In this document: piece by piece, positions 25,954-35,064 of the stretch
Position numbering within the stretch: the stretch's first letter is position 1
Layout: each line of letters starts with the position of its first letter
Assembly: GCF_029675105.1 (NCBI RefSeq)
Contig: NZ_JAQQFV010000002.1
Location: 682,001 to 746,000, forward strand
Length of the DNA stretch: 64,000 bases
Reading direction: 5' to 3'
From: Nocardia anocheti
GTDB taxonomy: Bacteria > Actinomycetota > Actinomycetes > Mycobacteriales > Mycobacteriaceae
The notes under the pieces: generated by a model
Seen by the model: the letters and a program-made list of their open reading frames with translations, nothing else
Database searches by the model: none
What the model was told of the DNA's origin: nothing
Made by a program: the position numbers and the translations under genes

Positions 25954-26652
25954 GTGACAGCGGGACCGTCGACACACGCTCTGGGCACCTTCGATCCGCT
26001 GATCTCGGCGGGCCCCGCCGTGGTCTGCACGGTGGTGCTGGTCTTCGTCTTCCTCGAGTGCGCCTTCATCATCGGGCTGTTCCTGCCCGGCGACTCGATG
26101 CTGATCACCGCGGGCATCGTGCTCGCCTCGCACGCCAACGGCGAATCCCAGGTGTGGGCGCTGTCGGTGGGCACCATGCTGGCGGCGATCGCCGGTAACC
26201 AGGTGGGCTATGTGGTCGGCCACCGCACCGGGCATCGCCTGGTCGCGCGCAAGAACGGCCGCTATATCAACACCGAGAACCTGGCCAAGGTCACCGCGCT
26301 GCTGGAACGGCACGGGTTCTTCGCGGTGCTGGTGGCGCGCTGGATTCCGTGGGTGCGCACGCTGTGCCCGATGGTGGCGGGCGCGGCCGGGATGGACCAC
26401 CGCCGCTACACCATCGCCAGCACGCTCGGCGCGATCATCTGGGCGCCGGTGCTGCTGCTCATCGGCTATTACGCGGGCGAGTTCCTGGAGCGGGTCTCCT
26501 GGCTGATGCCCGTGGTGATCGGCACCCTCGTCGCCGGACTGGTGATCGGGACCGTCCTGGGCATCCGCCACTACCGCCAGGAGATGGCCAAGCCCGCCGA
26601 GGACTACGACCTGGACCAGACGCCGCGCCTGGCCGCCGAGTCGGAGCGCTGA
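25954..26652 (+). CDS. DedA-family membrane protein 2
   Basis: 232 residues from a GTG, 5 bp after the first DedA gene, so an operon of two paralogues. Signature IGLFLPGDSMLITAG (about 41-55), ERHGFFAVLVARWIPWVRTLCPMVAG (conserved Arg/Pro helix) and about five helices. The two proteins are diverged (for example FLECAFIIG against FIETGLLFP), suggesting different lipid substrates or a heteromer. DedA proteins are proposed to move phospholipids or carrier lipids (undecaprenyl phosphate); the role here is inference. Confidence 0.9.
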   Translation: MTAGPSTHALGTFDPLISAGPAVVCTVVLVFVFLECAFIIGLFLPGDSMLITAGIVLASHANGESQVWALSVGTMLAAIAGNQVGYVVGHRTGHRLVARKNGRYINTENLAKVTALLERHGFFAVLVARWIPWVRTLCPMVAGAAGMDHRRYTIASTLGAIIWAPVLLLIGYYAGEFLERVSWLMPVVIGTLVAGLVIGTVLGIRHYRQEMAKPAEDYDLDQTPRLAAESER

Positions 26653-26653
26653 G

Positions 26654-27829
26654 TCACAGCCCGGCGGCGGTCACCTGGTAGGCGGCTTCCATCAGCATCC
26701 AGCCCGAGAGCTGCACCGACAGGTCGCGTTCGGGGACGGTCGAGGCCGTCACCGAGCCGCCCGCGGTGAACTTGCCCGCGCCCGCGCTGCCGCCGGGCAG
26801 CCGGGCCGGTTTGCTCCAGTCGTGGCCGAACAGCGGCTCGCCCTCGACCTCGAGCCGATTGGCCCATGCGGCGGTGGCCGAGGCCTTGACGATGGCCGCG
26901 GCCGTGCGCCGGTCGCTCTGCTGTTGCTTGCCGTCACCGGGCAGCATCAGCGCGACGACCGCGAGGTAACGGGCGAGGATGCCGTTGAACAGGCCGCCGT
27001 CACCACCGCCGCCACCGGCGATCACCGAGCGGGTGGTCATGTGTTCCTCGACCGCGGCCAGCAGGCGACCGACCCGTTCGACGTGCCGATCGTCGTCGGT
27101 GTGCACGGCCAGTTCGGTCTCCAGGCCGAGCACCACACCCTGGCAGTAGCTGAACACTGGACGTTCGATCTCGCCCGAGGGCAGGTGGATGCCGTCGAGG
27201 ATCAGGCCGGATTCCGGATCGCGCAGGGTGGCGTCGAGCCAGTCGGCCATCTCCTGGGCCCGTTCGACGCGGCCGAGGCGCAGCAGCGCGATACCGGCCG
27301 GGCCGTTGGCCGGAGCGTTGAAGAAGTCCGAACGCACCCGCCACGGAATGCCGCCGCCGAGTTCGGGGGCCCACGCGCCGTGCAGTTGCTGTTCGAGGGC
27401 GATCAGACCGCGGCGCGCGGTGGTGAGTTCCTGGGTGCGTTCGGCGCGTTCCAGCGCGATCGCCAACCAGGCCATGTCGTCGTAGTAGCGGTTGGTCCAG
27501 CCGGTGATGTTGCGTAGTCGGTGCGCGCGGGCGATCGCGCCGATGCGACGGCGGCGGGCCGGGGTCGGGACGCGGTTGGCCGCGTCGACGGCGACATCGA
27601 GCAGATGCGCCTGCCACCAGTAGTGCCAGCTGGCGAAGGCCCGCTCGCGACGGGTGGCGGGCCAGCCCACGACACCCAATTCCGTTCCGGGACAACCCCA
27701 CAGCGTGCGCAGGTGCCGCGAGACGATCGCGGACTCGGCCATGTCGGCACGCTCGGACCACAGCGCCGGGGTCGGCACGGATCCGGCGCGATCAGAGGGC
27801 TGTGGGCGCCGGCCGCTGCGCGAGGTCAT
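26654..27829 (-). CDS. Glycoside hydrolase family 76 protein (Rv0365c-like)
   Basis: 391 residues. The (alpha/alpha)6 family hallmark YYDDMAW contains the catalytic aspartate pair D117-D118. Further family segments are GGGIPWRV, NAPANGPAGIALLRLGR and YCQGVVLGLETELA. GH76 enzymes cleave alpha-1,6-mannan. No signal peptide is visible: the N-terminus is basic and soluble (MTSRSGRRPQPSD), so the protein appears cytoplasmic, as proposed for the mycobacterial homologue; substrate unknown. Convergent with the DedA operon (1 bp between stops). Confidence 0.85.
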   Translation of the reverse strand: MTSRSGRRPQPSDRAGSVPTPALWSERADMAESAIVSRHLRTLWGCPGTELGVVGWPATRRERAFASWHYWWQAHLLDVAVDAANRVPTPARRRRIGAIARAHRLRNITGWTNRYYDDMAWLAIALERAERTQELTTARRGLIALEQQLHGAWAPELGGGIPWRVRSDFFNAPANGPAGIALLRLGRVERAQEMADWLDATLRDPESGLILDGIHLPSGEIERPVFSYCQGVVLGLETELAVHTDDDRHVERVGRLLAAVEEHMTTRSVIAGGGGGDGGLFNGILARYLAVVALMLPGDGKQQQSDRRTAAAIVKASATAAWANRLEVEGEPLFGHDWSKPARLPGGSAGAGKFTAGGSVTASTVPERDLSVQLSGWMLMEAAYQVTAAGL

Positions 27830-27920
27830 GGCACCATGGTGCCAGCTGCCGCCCGGTTTCCGCGCCCGTTCCGTTACCGTTCCGAGGCCGATTCGATCAC
27901 ACCGCTCGCCGCCATCCGGT

Positions 27921-28604
27921 TCACCAGGCCGTGGACAGGTCGGCGTGCTGGCGAATCCAGGCGTGCATGGCGATGCCCGCCGCCACGCCCGCGTTGATGC
28001 TGCGGGTGGAACCGAACTGCGCGATCGAAACCGTCAGGGCCGCTGCGTCTTTCGCGTCATCACTGACGCCGGGGCCCTCCTGCCCGAACAGCAGCAGACA
28101 GCGCTCGGGCAGCTGGGCGGTCTCGAGGGGGACCGCGCCGGGGACATTGTCGACGGCGACCACGGTCAGATCCTGGGCCGTGGCGTAGGCGCGCAACTCG
28201 GTCAGGTCGGCGTGGTGGTGCAGGTGCTGGTAGCGGTCGGTCACCATCGCGCCGCGCCGGTTCCAGCGCCGTCGGCCGACGATGTGCACGGCCGCGGCGG
28301 CGAAGGCATTGGCGGTGCGCACGACCGTGCCGATATTGGCGTCGTGGCCGAAGTTCTCGATGGCGACGTGGAACGGGAAGCGGCGCGCGTCGATGTCGGC
28401 GACGATCGCCTCCCTGGTCCAGTACCGGTAGGCATCGACGACATTGCGCCGGTCCCCCTCGGCCAGCAGCACCGGGTCATAGCGTTCGTCGGTGGGCGGC
28501 GGCGTGCCGTACTCCTGCTCCCACGGGCCGAGTCCGTGCGGATGCTCGCCCCATTCGGTCGGTCCGATGACCTGGGTGTCGGGCTCCTGCGCAGACTCAC
28601 TCAC
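27921..28604 (-). CDS. SPOUT-type RNA 2'-O-methyltransferase (Rv0380c-like)
   Basis: 227 residues from a GTG at 28604. Knotted SpoU fold: ENFGHDANIGTVVRTANAF is motif 1, LLLFGQEGPGVS motif 2, INAGVAAGIAMHAWI motif 3, which builds the SAM site. The N-terminal 70 residues (EWGEHPHGLGPWEQEYGTPPPTDERYDP) are characteristic of the actinobacterial Rv0380c group. RNA target unknown. A longer in-frame opening reaches 29246 but is antisense to the SDR gene and not used. Confidence 0.9.
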   Translation of the reverse strand: MSESAQEPDTQVIGPTEWGEHPHGLGPWEQEYGTPPPTDERYDPVLLAEGDRRNVVDAYRYWTREAIVADIDARRFPFHVAIENFGHDANIGTVVRTANAFAAAAVHIVGRRRWNRRGAMVTDRYQHLHHHADLTELRAYATAQDLTVVAVDNVPGAVPLETAQLPERCLLLFGQEGPGVSDDAKDAAALTVSIAQFGSTRSINAGVAAGIAMHAWIRQHADLSTAW

Positions 28605-28730
28605 CCCGAGAATGCTAGGCCCGCCGACCCACCCGCCCGGAACCGGACCTGACCGCCCTGCGGCGCGGCGCGGCCCACCCTCGGCACCGGCCAGCCACCA
28701 TCGATGCCGAATCGACCGAAAGGGGAACCC

Positions 28731-29531
28731 ATGCCTCTGCCCACTCCCGTCACCGGTAGCCGCGCGGTGGTCACCGGCGCGTCGTCCGGGATCGGCGCCG
28801 CGCTGGCCGAAGGGCTCGCCCGGCGCGGCCAGTCGCTGATCCTGGTGGCGCGGCGCGAAGACCGCCTCCGGGAGCTCGCCGCGCGGTTGCGCGACGCGCA
28901 TCATGTGGAGGTCGAGGTCAGCGCCGTCGACCTGGCCGATCGTGCCGCCCGCGCGGCGCTGTGCGACGAGTTGTCCACCCGCACCGTCACCGTGCTGTGC
29001 AACAACGCGGGCTACGCCACCTACGGCGACCTGGCCGACGCGGACGCCGAGCGCGAGCGTCGCGAGGTGGAGCTGAACTGTGTCGCCGTGCACGACCTCA
29101 CGCTGGCCGTCCTGCCGGGCATGCTGGCGCGTGACAGCGGCGCCATCCTGATCACCGGTTCCACCGCGGGCAACCAGCCCGGCCCGCGCAATGCCACCTA
29201 CGCCGCCACCAAGGCGTTCGCCAACACTCTCGCCGAATCCCTGCACGGCGAGCTGAACGGAACCAACGTGGTGTGCACGTTGCTCGCGCCCGGGCCGGTT
29301 CGCACCGAATACGGCGAGGCCGCCGGGGTGTCCAACCTCGACGATCTGGTGCCGGGCCCGCTGTGGGTGTCGGCCGAGGACGCGGCCGAGAAGGCGCTCA
29401 CCGGCCTGGCCGCCGGGCGTCGACGGGTGGTTCCCGGGCTGTTCGCCAAGGCGCAGACCGTCGGTGGGCAGTACACCCCGCGCGGGTTGGTCGCGCCGCT
29501 GCTGCGCGTGGCCTACGGCAGGCTGCGCTGA
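28731..29531 (+). CDS. Short-chain dehydrogenase/reductase
   Basis: 266 residues from the ATG at 28731 with AGGGGAA upstream. TGASSGIG (15-22) binds NADP(H), NNAGYATYG is the structural motif, TGST carries the catalytic serine and YAATK the pair Y157/K161. Classical SDR of the acyl/keto-acyl reductase-like branch. The last 19 bp overlap the 3' end of the convergent hydrolase gene. Substrate unknown. Confidence 0.88.
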   Translation: MPLPTPVTGSRAVVTGASSGIGAALAEGLARRGQSLILVARREDRLRELAARLRDAHHVEVEVSAVDLADRAARAALCDELSTRTVTVLCNNAGYATYGDLADADAERERREVELNCVAVHDLTLAVLPGMLARDSGAILITGSTAGNQPGPRNATYAATKAFANTLAESLHGELNGTNVVCTLLAPGPVRTEYGEAAGVSNLDDLVPGPLWVSAEDAAEKALTGLAAGRRRVVPGLFAKAQTVGGQYTPRGLVAPLLRVAYGRLR

Positions 29532-30514
29532 GGACTTCGGTCTTCGCCCACGGTGGGCGCCGCGCTCGGCAGACCCACGGACGGGCCGGTTCCCGGGGAC
29601 GGGAGGGCCACGATCGGGCGGCCGCGCCGGAGGGTGCGTTGCCAGCGCAGTGGGTCGAAGACGGCGGGTTCGGTGTGCTGGACGAAATCGTGGATGAGGG
29701 CGACGAAGCGTTCGGGGTCGTAGTGGTGCGGGAAATGGCCCGCGCCGGGGAAGATCTCGATGCGACTGCCGGGGAAGGCGCGGTGGGCGCGTTCGGCATG
29801 ACCGGACGGGATGACCGTGTCGCGGGTGCCGCCGATGACCATGGTGGGCAGGTGGGCCGCCAGGTAGCCGCGGTCGAGCATGGTGATGGTCTGGCCGCGC
29901 CGGTCGGCGGCGGCGCGGATGGTGCGCAGGAACGCATTGCGGGCGCCGGGGTCGGCGAGGTCGCCGTAGAGGCGCAGCACGTATTCGGCGTCGGGCCCGA
30001 GGCCAAGGCCGCCGAGCGCCCGGACCAGCGGAATCGAGGTCAGCACCGCCGTGCGAACCGGCCAGCTGGTCATGGCCATCAGCGCCGGACCGGCCCCGGC
30101 CAACGTCGCCAGCCGGAACGCCGGATGCACGCCCGCACCCATCCCCGCCGGGCAGACCAGCGCGATCCGCTCCACCTTCTCCGGGAACTGGTAGGCGAAC
30201 TGCATCGCCACCCCGCCCCCGAGCGAGTGCCCGACCAGGGTGATCCGGTCGATCCCCAGCACACTGAGCAGATCACGCATGCCGTTGGCGTAGGCGGCCA
30301 CCGCGTAATCGGCGCGCGGCTTGGCGGATTCGCCGTGACCGAGCAGATCGGGCGCGATCACGGTGTAGTGCTCGGCCAGCTTGTCGAACACCGGCGCCCA
30401 CGTCCCGGAGCTGTCGGTGATCCCGTGGATCAGCAACACCGGCGGCCCCGACCCCGCCATCCGGTACGCGCGCCGATACCCGTGCACCTCGACGAACCGC
30501 ACTTTCCCGTTCAT
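29513..30514 (-). CDS. Alpha/beta hydrolase
   Basis: 333 residues from the ATG at 30514 (an ATG 33 bp upstream is less likely). LLIHGITDSSGTW (28-40) is the oxyanion loop, GHSLGG (95-100) has nucleophile S97, GGTRDTVIP the acid and GAGHFPHH the histidine. The final 50 residues (after FDPLRW) are a Pro/Arg-rich tail. Resembles the hydrolases of meta-cleavage or epoxide type in mycobacteria; substrate unknown. Its 3' end overlaps the SDR gene by 19 bp. Confidence 0.87.
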   Translation of the reverse strand: MNGKVRFVEVHGYRRAYRMAGSGPPVLLIHGITDSSGTWAPVFDKLAEHYTVIAPDLLGHGESAKPRADYAVAAYANGMRDLLSVLGIDRITLVGHSLGGGVAMQFAYQFPEKVERIALVCPAGMGAGVHPAFRLATLAGAGPALMAMTSWPVRTAVLTSIPLVRALGGLGLGPDAEYVLRLYGDLADPGARNAFLRTIRAAADRRGQTITMLDRGYLAAHLPTMVIGGTRDTVIPSGHAERAHRAFPGSRIEIFPGAGHFPHHYDPERFVALIHDFVQHTEPAVFDPLRWQRTLRRGRPIVALPSPGTGPSVGLPSAAPTVGEDRSPQRSLP

Positions 30515-30611
30515 CCCCGAAGCGTGCGCCAGAAATATTGCGCCCAAGGTACCCCCAGCGTTAGCCGTGGATGACCCCTGGAATCACCGGGCACCGGCGA
30601 ACCCCATAGTC

Positions 30612-31307
30612 CTAGCTCTGGTCAGGATCGCGCGGAGGCGGAACAGTGAGGACATACTGGGCGGCCGCGTAGGTCGCCAGGATGACGCCCTCGGTGACAC
30701 GGCGGGTGCGCTCCTCGCGGGCGAACAACCGGCGCAGCACGATCAACCCGTCGGAGACGGTGAACAGCAGCGCGCCCACACCGTACCGGCTGCGCGGATC
30801 GGCATCCGGAATGTTCAGGCCCGCGATGTTCTTCGCACCCGGTGCGAGCGCCGGATCGGAGGCCAGGGTGGCGGCGGTGCCGAGGGTCGCGCCGTAGGCA
30901 CTCAGCGGTAGGGCCAGGTTCGGGGCCTTGGCGCGCAGCAAACCCGCCGCACCCAGCCAGGCGAGTACCCGGGGCGCGGCGATCTCCGCGCGCGGGCGGG
31001 CACCGCGACGCCACCACAGCAGCGAGTAGCCGGTCTGCATCACCGCGAACGAGGACGCCCCCGCGATCAGGCGGCGATCGTCGTCGGGGTCGATGAGCAG
31101 CACGTCACCGACGGTGGCGGCGGCCAGCGCGCCGAGCAGGATCCGGCGTTCGGCCGGATCGAGCTCGTTTCCGCTGGTCACCGCGTCGGCCGCGAGCAGC
31201 GGCATCAGCAGCGGCTTGGCGACCCATTGCAGCCGCTCGCGGCCGGTGACGGCACCGAAGACGGTGACCGCCGCCGCCGTGAGATAGCCGACCCGCAGCG
31301 CGCGCAC
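30612..31307 (-). CDS. YhhN-family membrane protein (lysoplasmalogenase-like)
   Basis: 231 residues from a GTG. Seven or eight hydrophobic segments; KPLLMPLL (about 32-39) and LLLIDPDDDRR around residue 69 with the conserved acidic residues, and YGVGALLFTVSDGLIVLRR near 170-190, all typical of YhhN/TMEM86. TMEM86B hydrolyses lysoplasmalogen in animals; in bacteria the substrate is not settled. The start lies 1 bp after the stop of the KAS III-like gene, suggesting translational coupling. Confidence 0.85.
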   Translation of the reverse strand: MRALRVGYLTAAAVTVFGAVTGRERLQWVAKPLLMPLLAADAVTSGNELDPAERRILLGALAAATVGDVLLIDPDDDRRLIAGASSFAVMQTGYSLLWWRRGARPRAEIAAPRVLAWLGAAGLLRAKAPNLALPLSAYGATLGTAATLASDPALAPGAKNIAGLNIPDADPRSRYGVGALLFTVSDGLIVLRRLFAREERTRRVTEGVILATYAAAQYVLTVPPPRDPDQS

Positions 31308-31308
31308 G

Positions 31309-32367
31309 TCAGAAACTCGGTTCCTTCGGGGCGGGCGGCAGGGTGACGACCTGGCCCGCGTAGCTCAGTCCGGCGCCGAAGCCGAGCAGCAGCGCGAGCT
31401 GTCCGCCCTTGGCCTTGCCGGTCACCAGCATCTCCTCCATGGCCAGCGGGATGGAGGCGGCGGAGGTGTTGCCGGTGTTCTCGATGTCGTTGGCCATCGG
31501 GATGCCCTCGGCCAGGCCGAGGTTCTTCTTCATCAGCTCGTTGATCCGGGCGTTGGCCTGGTGCGGGATGAAGACCTCGATGTCCTCCTTGGCCACCCCG
31601 GAGTTCTCCAGCGCCGCCGAGAGCGCGCGCGGCAGCGTCACCGCGGCCCAGCGGAAGACCTTCGGGCCCTCCATCCGCAGCGACATCTGACCCACCGGCT
31701 CGACCTCGGGATCGGTGCCCTGCATCTTCTGGGCGCGGTCCTGGAAGGCCAGGAAGTCGATGTTCTGGGCGATGGCCTCGGCGTTCTCGCCGTCGCTGCC
31801 CCACACCGTCGGCGAGATACCGTTCTCCTCCGCCGGACCGACGACCACGGCGCCCGCGCCGTCACCGAAGATCATCGCGGTGCCGCGGTCGGACTTGTCC
31901 AGGCCCACGGTCATCGTCTCCGCGCCGATCACCAGCACGTAGTCGGCCGAACCGGCCCGGATCAGGTCGGCGGCGACGCCGAGTCCGTAGCCGAAGCCAC
32001 CGCAGCCGGAGGTGAGGTCGAAGGCGGCGACGCCGTTGAGGCCCAGATCCGAGGCCACCGAGGGGGCGCCGTGCGGGGTGAGCTTGAGCCAGCTCGAGGT
32101 GCACAGGATGACCGCGCCGATCTTGGTGCGGTCAAGCGGGGTGTTGTTCAGCGCGCGCTCGCCCGCGGCCGCGGCGATCGAGCGGATGGTCTCGTCACCG
32201 CTGATCCAGCGCCGGTTGTGGATACCGGTGCGCTCGAAGATCCACTCGGGCGTCGAGTCGAGGGTCTCGCACACCTCGGCATTGCTGACGATGCGCTGCG
32301 GACGGTAGGCACCGATCCCGAGCATCGCAACGTTGTCGCGACCTTTGTTTACTGCAATGCTCACCAC
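31309..32367 (-). CDS. 3-oxoacyl-ACP synthase III-like (FabH-type) enzyme
   Basis: 352 residues; starts at GTG 32367 or 32364. Thiolase fold with C122 in TSGCGGFGYG (cysteine nucleophile), PHQANARI (histidine) and ENTGNTSAAS (asparagine) forming the KAS III triad. Priming condensation in fatty acid synthesis or another acyl-CoA/ACP condensation is possible; the acyl donor is unknown. Not the classical fabH neighbourhood (no fabD or acpM nearby). Transcribed with the YhhN gene, which hints at lipid metabolism for both. Confidence 0.88.
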   Translation of the reverse strand: MVSIAVNKGRDNVAMLGIGAYRPQRIVSNAEVCETLDSTPEWIFERTGIHNRRWISGDETIRSIAAAAGERALNNTPLDRTKIGAVILCTSSWLKLTPHGAPSVASDLGLNGVAAFDLTSGCGGFGYGLGVAADLIRAGSADYVLVIGAETMTVGLDKSDRGTAMIFGDGAGAVVVGPAEENGISPTVWGSDGENAEAIAQNIDFLAFQDRAQKMQGTDPEVEPVGQMSLRMEGPKVFRWAAVTLPRALSAALENSGVAKEDIEVFIPHQANARINELMKKNLGLAEGIPMANDIENTGNTSAASIPLAMEEMLVTGKAKGGQLALLLGFGAGLSYAGQVVTLPPAPKEPSF

Positions 32368-32394
32368 AGGTGACTCACACGTCCTTCAGAATTA

Positions 32395-32418
32395 CCGGGC
32401 GACCACATCGTCGCCCGG
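32395..32418 (-). terminator. Hairpin after pyrE
   Basis: CCGGGCGAC (32395-32403) pairs with GTCGCCCGG (32410-32418) around CACATC. It is 18 bp beyond the pyrE stop and before the next gene. Following minus-strand bases have no T run, so termination strength is uncertain. Confidence 0.5.
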
Positions 32419-32435
32419 GCTTGGCGCTGTTCAGG

Positions 32436-32999
32436 CTAACTCAGAGCAAGGTCATCGAGTCCGAGGATGGACCGATATTCCAGCCCCTCCTCGGCGATCA
32501 CCTGGTCGGCGCCGGTTTCCCGGTCGACGACCGTGGCCACGCCCACCACGATGGCCCCCGCGTCACGCAGCGCGCGCACCGCGGTCAGCGGCGAGTTGCC
32601 GGTGGTGGTGGTGTCCTCGACGACCAGCACCCGCTTGCCCACCACATTGGGGCCCTCGATCTGGCGCTGCATGCCGTGCGCCTTGGCGGCCTTGCGCACC
32701 ACGAACGCGTCGATCGGGCGACCGGGAGCGTGCATCACCGCCATCGCGACCGGGTCGGCGCCCATGGTGAGCCCACCGACCGCGTCGAAATCCCAGTCGG
32801 CCACGAGCTCGCGCAGCAGCGAGCCGATCAGCGGGGCCGCCTGGTGGTGCAGCGTCGCGCGGCGCAGGTCGACGTAGTAGTCGGCCTCCTTGCCCGAGGA
32901 CAGTGTCACCTTGCCGTGCACGACCGCGAGCTCGCGCACGAGCGCGGCCAGTCGGTCGCGATCGGCCTCGGTGAGCGCCTGACGTGCCTGGTCGATCAT
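32436..32999 (-). CDS. pyrE: Orotate phosphoribosyltransferase
   Basis: 187 residues. Converts orotate and PRPP to OMP in pyrimidine synthesis. SSGKEADYYVDLRR (34-47) is the orotate-site loop, VLVVEDTTTTGNSP (about 124-137) the PRPP motif. The ATG at 32999 and length match actinobacterial PyrE. Downstream of the SDR gene by 22 bp on the same strand. Same region as Rv0382c. Confidence 0.97.
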   Translation of the reverse strand: MIDQARQALTEADRDRLAALVRELAVVHGKVTLSSGKEADYYVDLRRATLHHQAAPLIGSLLRELVADWDFDAVGGLTMGADPVAMAVMHAPGRPIDAFVVRKAAKAHGMQRQIEGPNVVGKRVLVVEDTTTTGNSPLTAVRALRDAGAIVVGVATVVDRETGADQVIAEEGLEYRSILGLDDLALS

Positions 33000-33021
33000 G
33001 ATGGCTGTGTTCCTCTCATGC

Positions 33022-33828
33022 CTAGGTCCTTCCGCGTGCGTTGAACAGTCCGCGATTCATCCGGGTCATCAGGGTCCGCGGGACGAACCCGGCCACCGTG
33101 GTGAGCACCTTGTACTGCACACCGGGCACACTGATCACCCGGCCGGAGTCGAGGTCGCGCAGGCTCCCGTCGACCACCTGATCGACCTCGAGCCACATCC
33201 GCTTCGGCACCGAATCCATCTCGATCCCGGCGCGCTCGTGGAACTCGGTGCGCACGAATCCGGGGCACAGCGCCTGCACGCGCACCCCGGTACCCACCAG
33301 GCCGCCCGCCAACCCTTCGGAAAAGGATACGACGTAGGCCTTGGAGGCCGAGTAGGTCGACCCCCGTCCGGGGATCAGCCCGGCCACGCTGGCCACGTTC
33401 ACGATCGAACCGGACGCGGCGGCGACCATCGCGGGCAGCGCGGCCCTGGTCAGCTGGAGGACCGAGGTGACGTTGACGTCGAGCTGGGCCTGTAGCTCAC
33501 CGGGCTCGAGCGTCCAGAACTCGCCCGAGTGCGCGAAGCCCGCGTTGTTGACCAGGAACTGGATGCCCTTGCCCGCGCGCTCGGCGACCAGGGCGCGGTC
33601 GTCGTCATCGGCGAGGTCGGCGGCCAGGACCTCGGTGCCGGTGTCGTAGCGACGCGCGAGTTCGTCGGCGAGCGCGCGCAGCCGGGTCTCGTTCCTGGCG
33701 ACGAGCACCAGGTCGTAGCCGAGGGCGGCGAGGCGGTGGGCGAAACCCTCGCCGATGCCGGACGTCGGTCCGGTGATCATGGCGACGGGGCGGGACGCGC
33801 CGGGCAGGCGCGCGGAACTATCGGTCAT
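33022..33828 (-). CDS. Short-chain dehydrogenase/reductase
   Basis: 268 residues. GPTSGIG (20-26) replaces the usual GASxGIG cofactor loop; NNAGFAHSG, SVAG (catalytic serine region) and YSASK (catalytic Y/K) complete the SDR set. The C-terminus has VDQVVDGSLRDLDSGRVISVPG, seen in mycobacterial Rv-type oxidoreductases. Substrate unknown. Probably co-transcribed with pyrE; the spacing to the TtfA-like gene is 58 bp. Confidence 0.88.
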   Translation of the reverse strand: MTDSSARLPGASRPVAMITGPTSGIGEGFAHRLAALGYDLVLVARNETRLRALADELARRYDTGTEVLAADLADDDDRALVAERAGKGIQFLVNNAGFAHSGEFWTLEPGELQAQLDVNVTSVLQLTRAALPAMVAAASGSIVNVASVAGLIPGRGSTYSASKAYVVSFSEGLAGGLVGTGVRVQALCPGFVRTEFHERAGIEMDSVPKRMWLEVDQVVDGSLRDLDSGRVISVPGVQYKVLTTVAGFVPRTLMTRMNRGLFNARGRT

Positions 33829-33886
33829 CGCTGGTCGATTCGGTTCGACGGAAAAGGCCGTGGCGAGGGGTCACCACGGCCCGGGA

Positions 33887-34996
33887 TCACTTGGGAACCG
33901 GCCCCTGATACGGCCGGAAACCCGGATGGAACGGACCACCGGGACGACCCGGCTCCGAGTCGTCGTCGTCGGACTCCGATCGCGGACGCGGCGGCTCGAC
34001 GCGCGGCCGCGGCTCCGGGACCACCGCCAACGAGGGCCGACGTGGGGGCTCGCCGAGCGGGCGGCGGCCGGGCGCGGGCTGGTCCTCGAACTCGGGATCG
34101 TCGAGGTCGGGGTCGTAGTCGGCGGGGCGCGGCGGGCGGTTGGCGGCCGGACGCGGCTCGAACGGGTAGTCGTCCTCCGACGCGGCGGGCGCGCGGTTGG
34201 CGGGGGCGCGCTCGGGCTGCGGACGGTAGCGATCGTCCTCGTCGTCGGGGCCGGGGAAGCGGGCGCGGCCGCGGTCCTCGAGGTCGAGGGGCGCGGCGTC
34301 GTCGAGCTCGTCGTCGTATTCGGGGCGGAAGCCCTCGCCCAGCGGCTCGTCGGCGTTGGAGCGCGGACGGTTGTACTCGTTGGGTTCGGCCACCGGCGGC
34401 AGCACGTGCAGCAGACCCGACAGGCGCAGCACCGCGTCGATCGCCGACTCCCAGTCCTTGGCGCCGCTGCCGACCGGCAGCATGCCCAGGGTCCAGTTGC
34501 CCTCACTCCACAGCATCTGCATGGTGTCGGTGAGCGATTCGATGAAGCCGACCATGCGCTGGTCGACGGCGTGGCGGGCGATCTCGGGATCGGTGGCGAA
34601 CACCACCCGGTCACCGATGGCGCCGAGCAGTTCCAGGTCGTGGTCCTTGGGCGGGGCCGCGGTCTTGAGACGCATGTCGACATCGATCTCCGAGCCGATC
34701 TGCCTGCGCACCGCCACCAGGGTGGCCGCGTCCTCGAGGTCGAAGAGCACGAACTTCTCGCCCTTGCGAATACCGGAGACCACGTCGACCGCCGAGAGGT
34801 AGCCGAGCTTGGCCAGCGCGCCGCGACGCCAGGTCGAGGCGAGCGCGGGCTCCACCGAGACATAGGTATAGCCCTGGGACTTCGCCCAGACCTGCCTGGC
34901 GTGCCCGGTCCGCTGTCGCTGGACCCGATCGAAATACAGCAGCACGACCGCACCCACGAGTGCGATCGCCGCCAACCCGAACCACATAGCCGTCAT
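33887..34996 (-). CDS. ttfA: TtfA-like mycolate transport factor (Rv0383c-like)
   Basis: 369 residues. One N-terminal membrane helix (about 4-22), then a conserved cytoplasmic domain to about residue 205 (GYTYVSVEPALASTWRRGAL; FDLEDAATLVAVRRQIGSEIDVDMR) and a long acidic, proline-rich tail. Rv0383c (TtfA) is essential for trehalose monomycolate transport with MmpL3 in mycobacteria; same position next to clpB. The homology is drawn from domain pattern and gene order; the tail (about 160 residues) may be longer than in mycobacteria. An ATG three codons in (MWFGL) is an alternative start. Confidence 0.8.
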   Translation of the reverse strand: MTAMWFGLAAIALVGAVVLLYFDRVQRQRTGHARQVWAKSQGYTYVSVEPALASTWRRGALAKLGYLSAVDVVSGIRKGEKFVLFDLEDAATLVAVRRQIGSEIDVDMRLKTAAPPKDHDLELLGAIGDRVVFATDPEIARHAVDQRMVGFIESLTDTMQMLWSEGNWTLGMLPVGSGAKDWESAIDAVLRLSGLLHVLPPVAEPNEYNRPRSNADEPLGEGFRPEYDDELDDAAPLDLEDRGRARFPGPDDEDDRYRPQPERAPANRAPAASEDDYPFEPRPAANRPPRPADYDPDLDDPEFEDQPAPGRRPLGEPPRRPSLAVVPEPRPRVEPPRPRSESDDDDSEPGRPGGPFHPGFRPYQGPVPK

Positions 34997-35064
34997 CGTC
35001 GCCTAGCCTATCCAGCCGTCGCCGTGATTGCCCGGCAGCACCGGGGATTCGACGCGCGGGTCGC

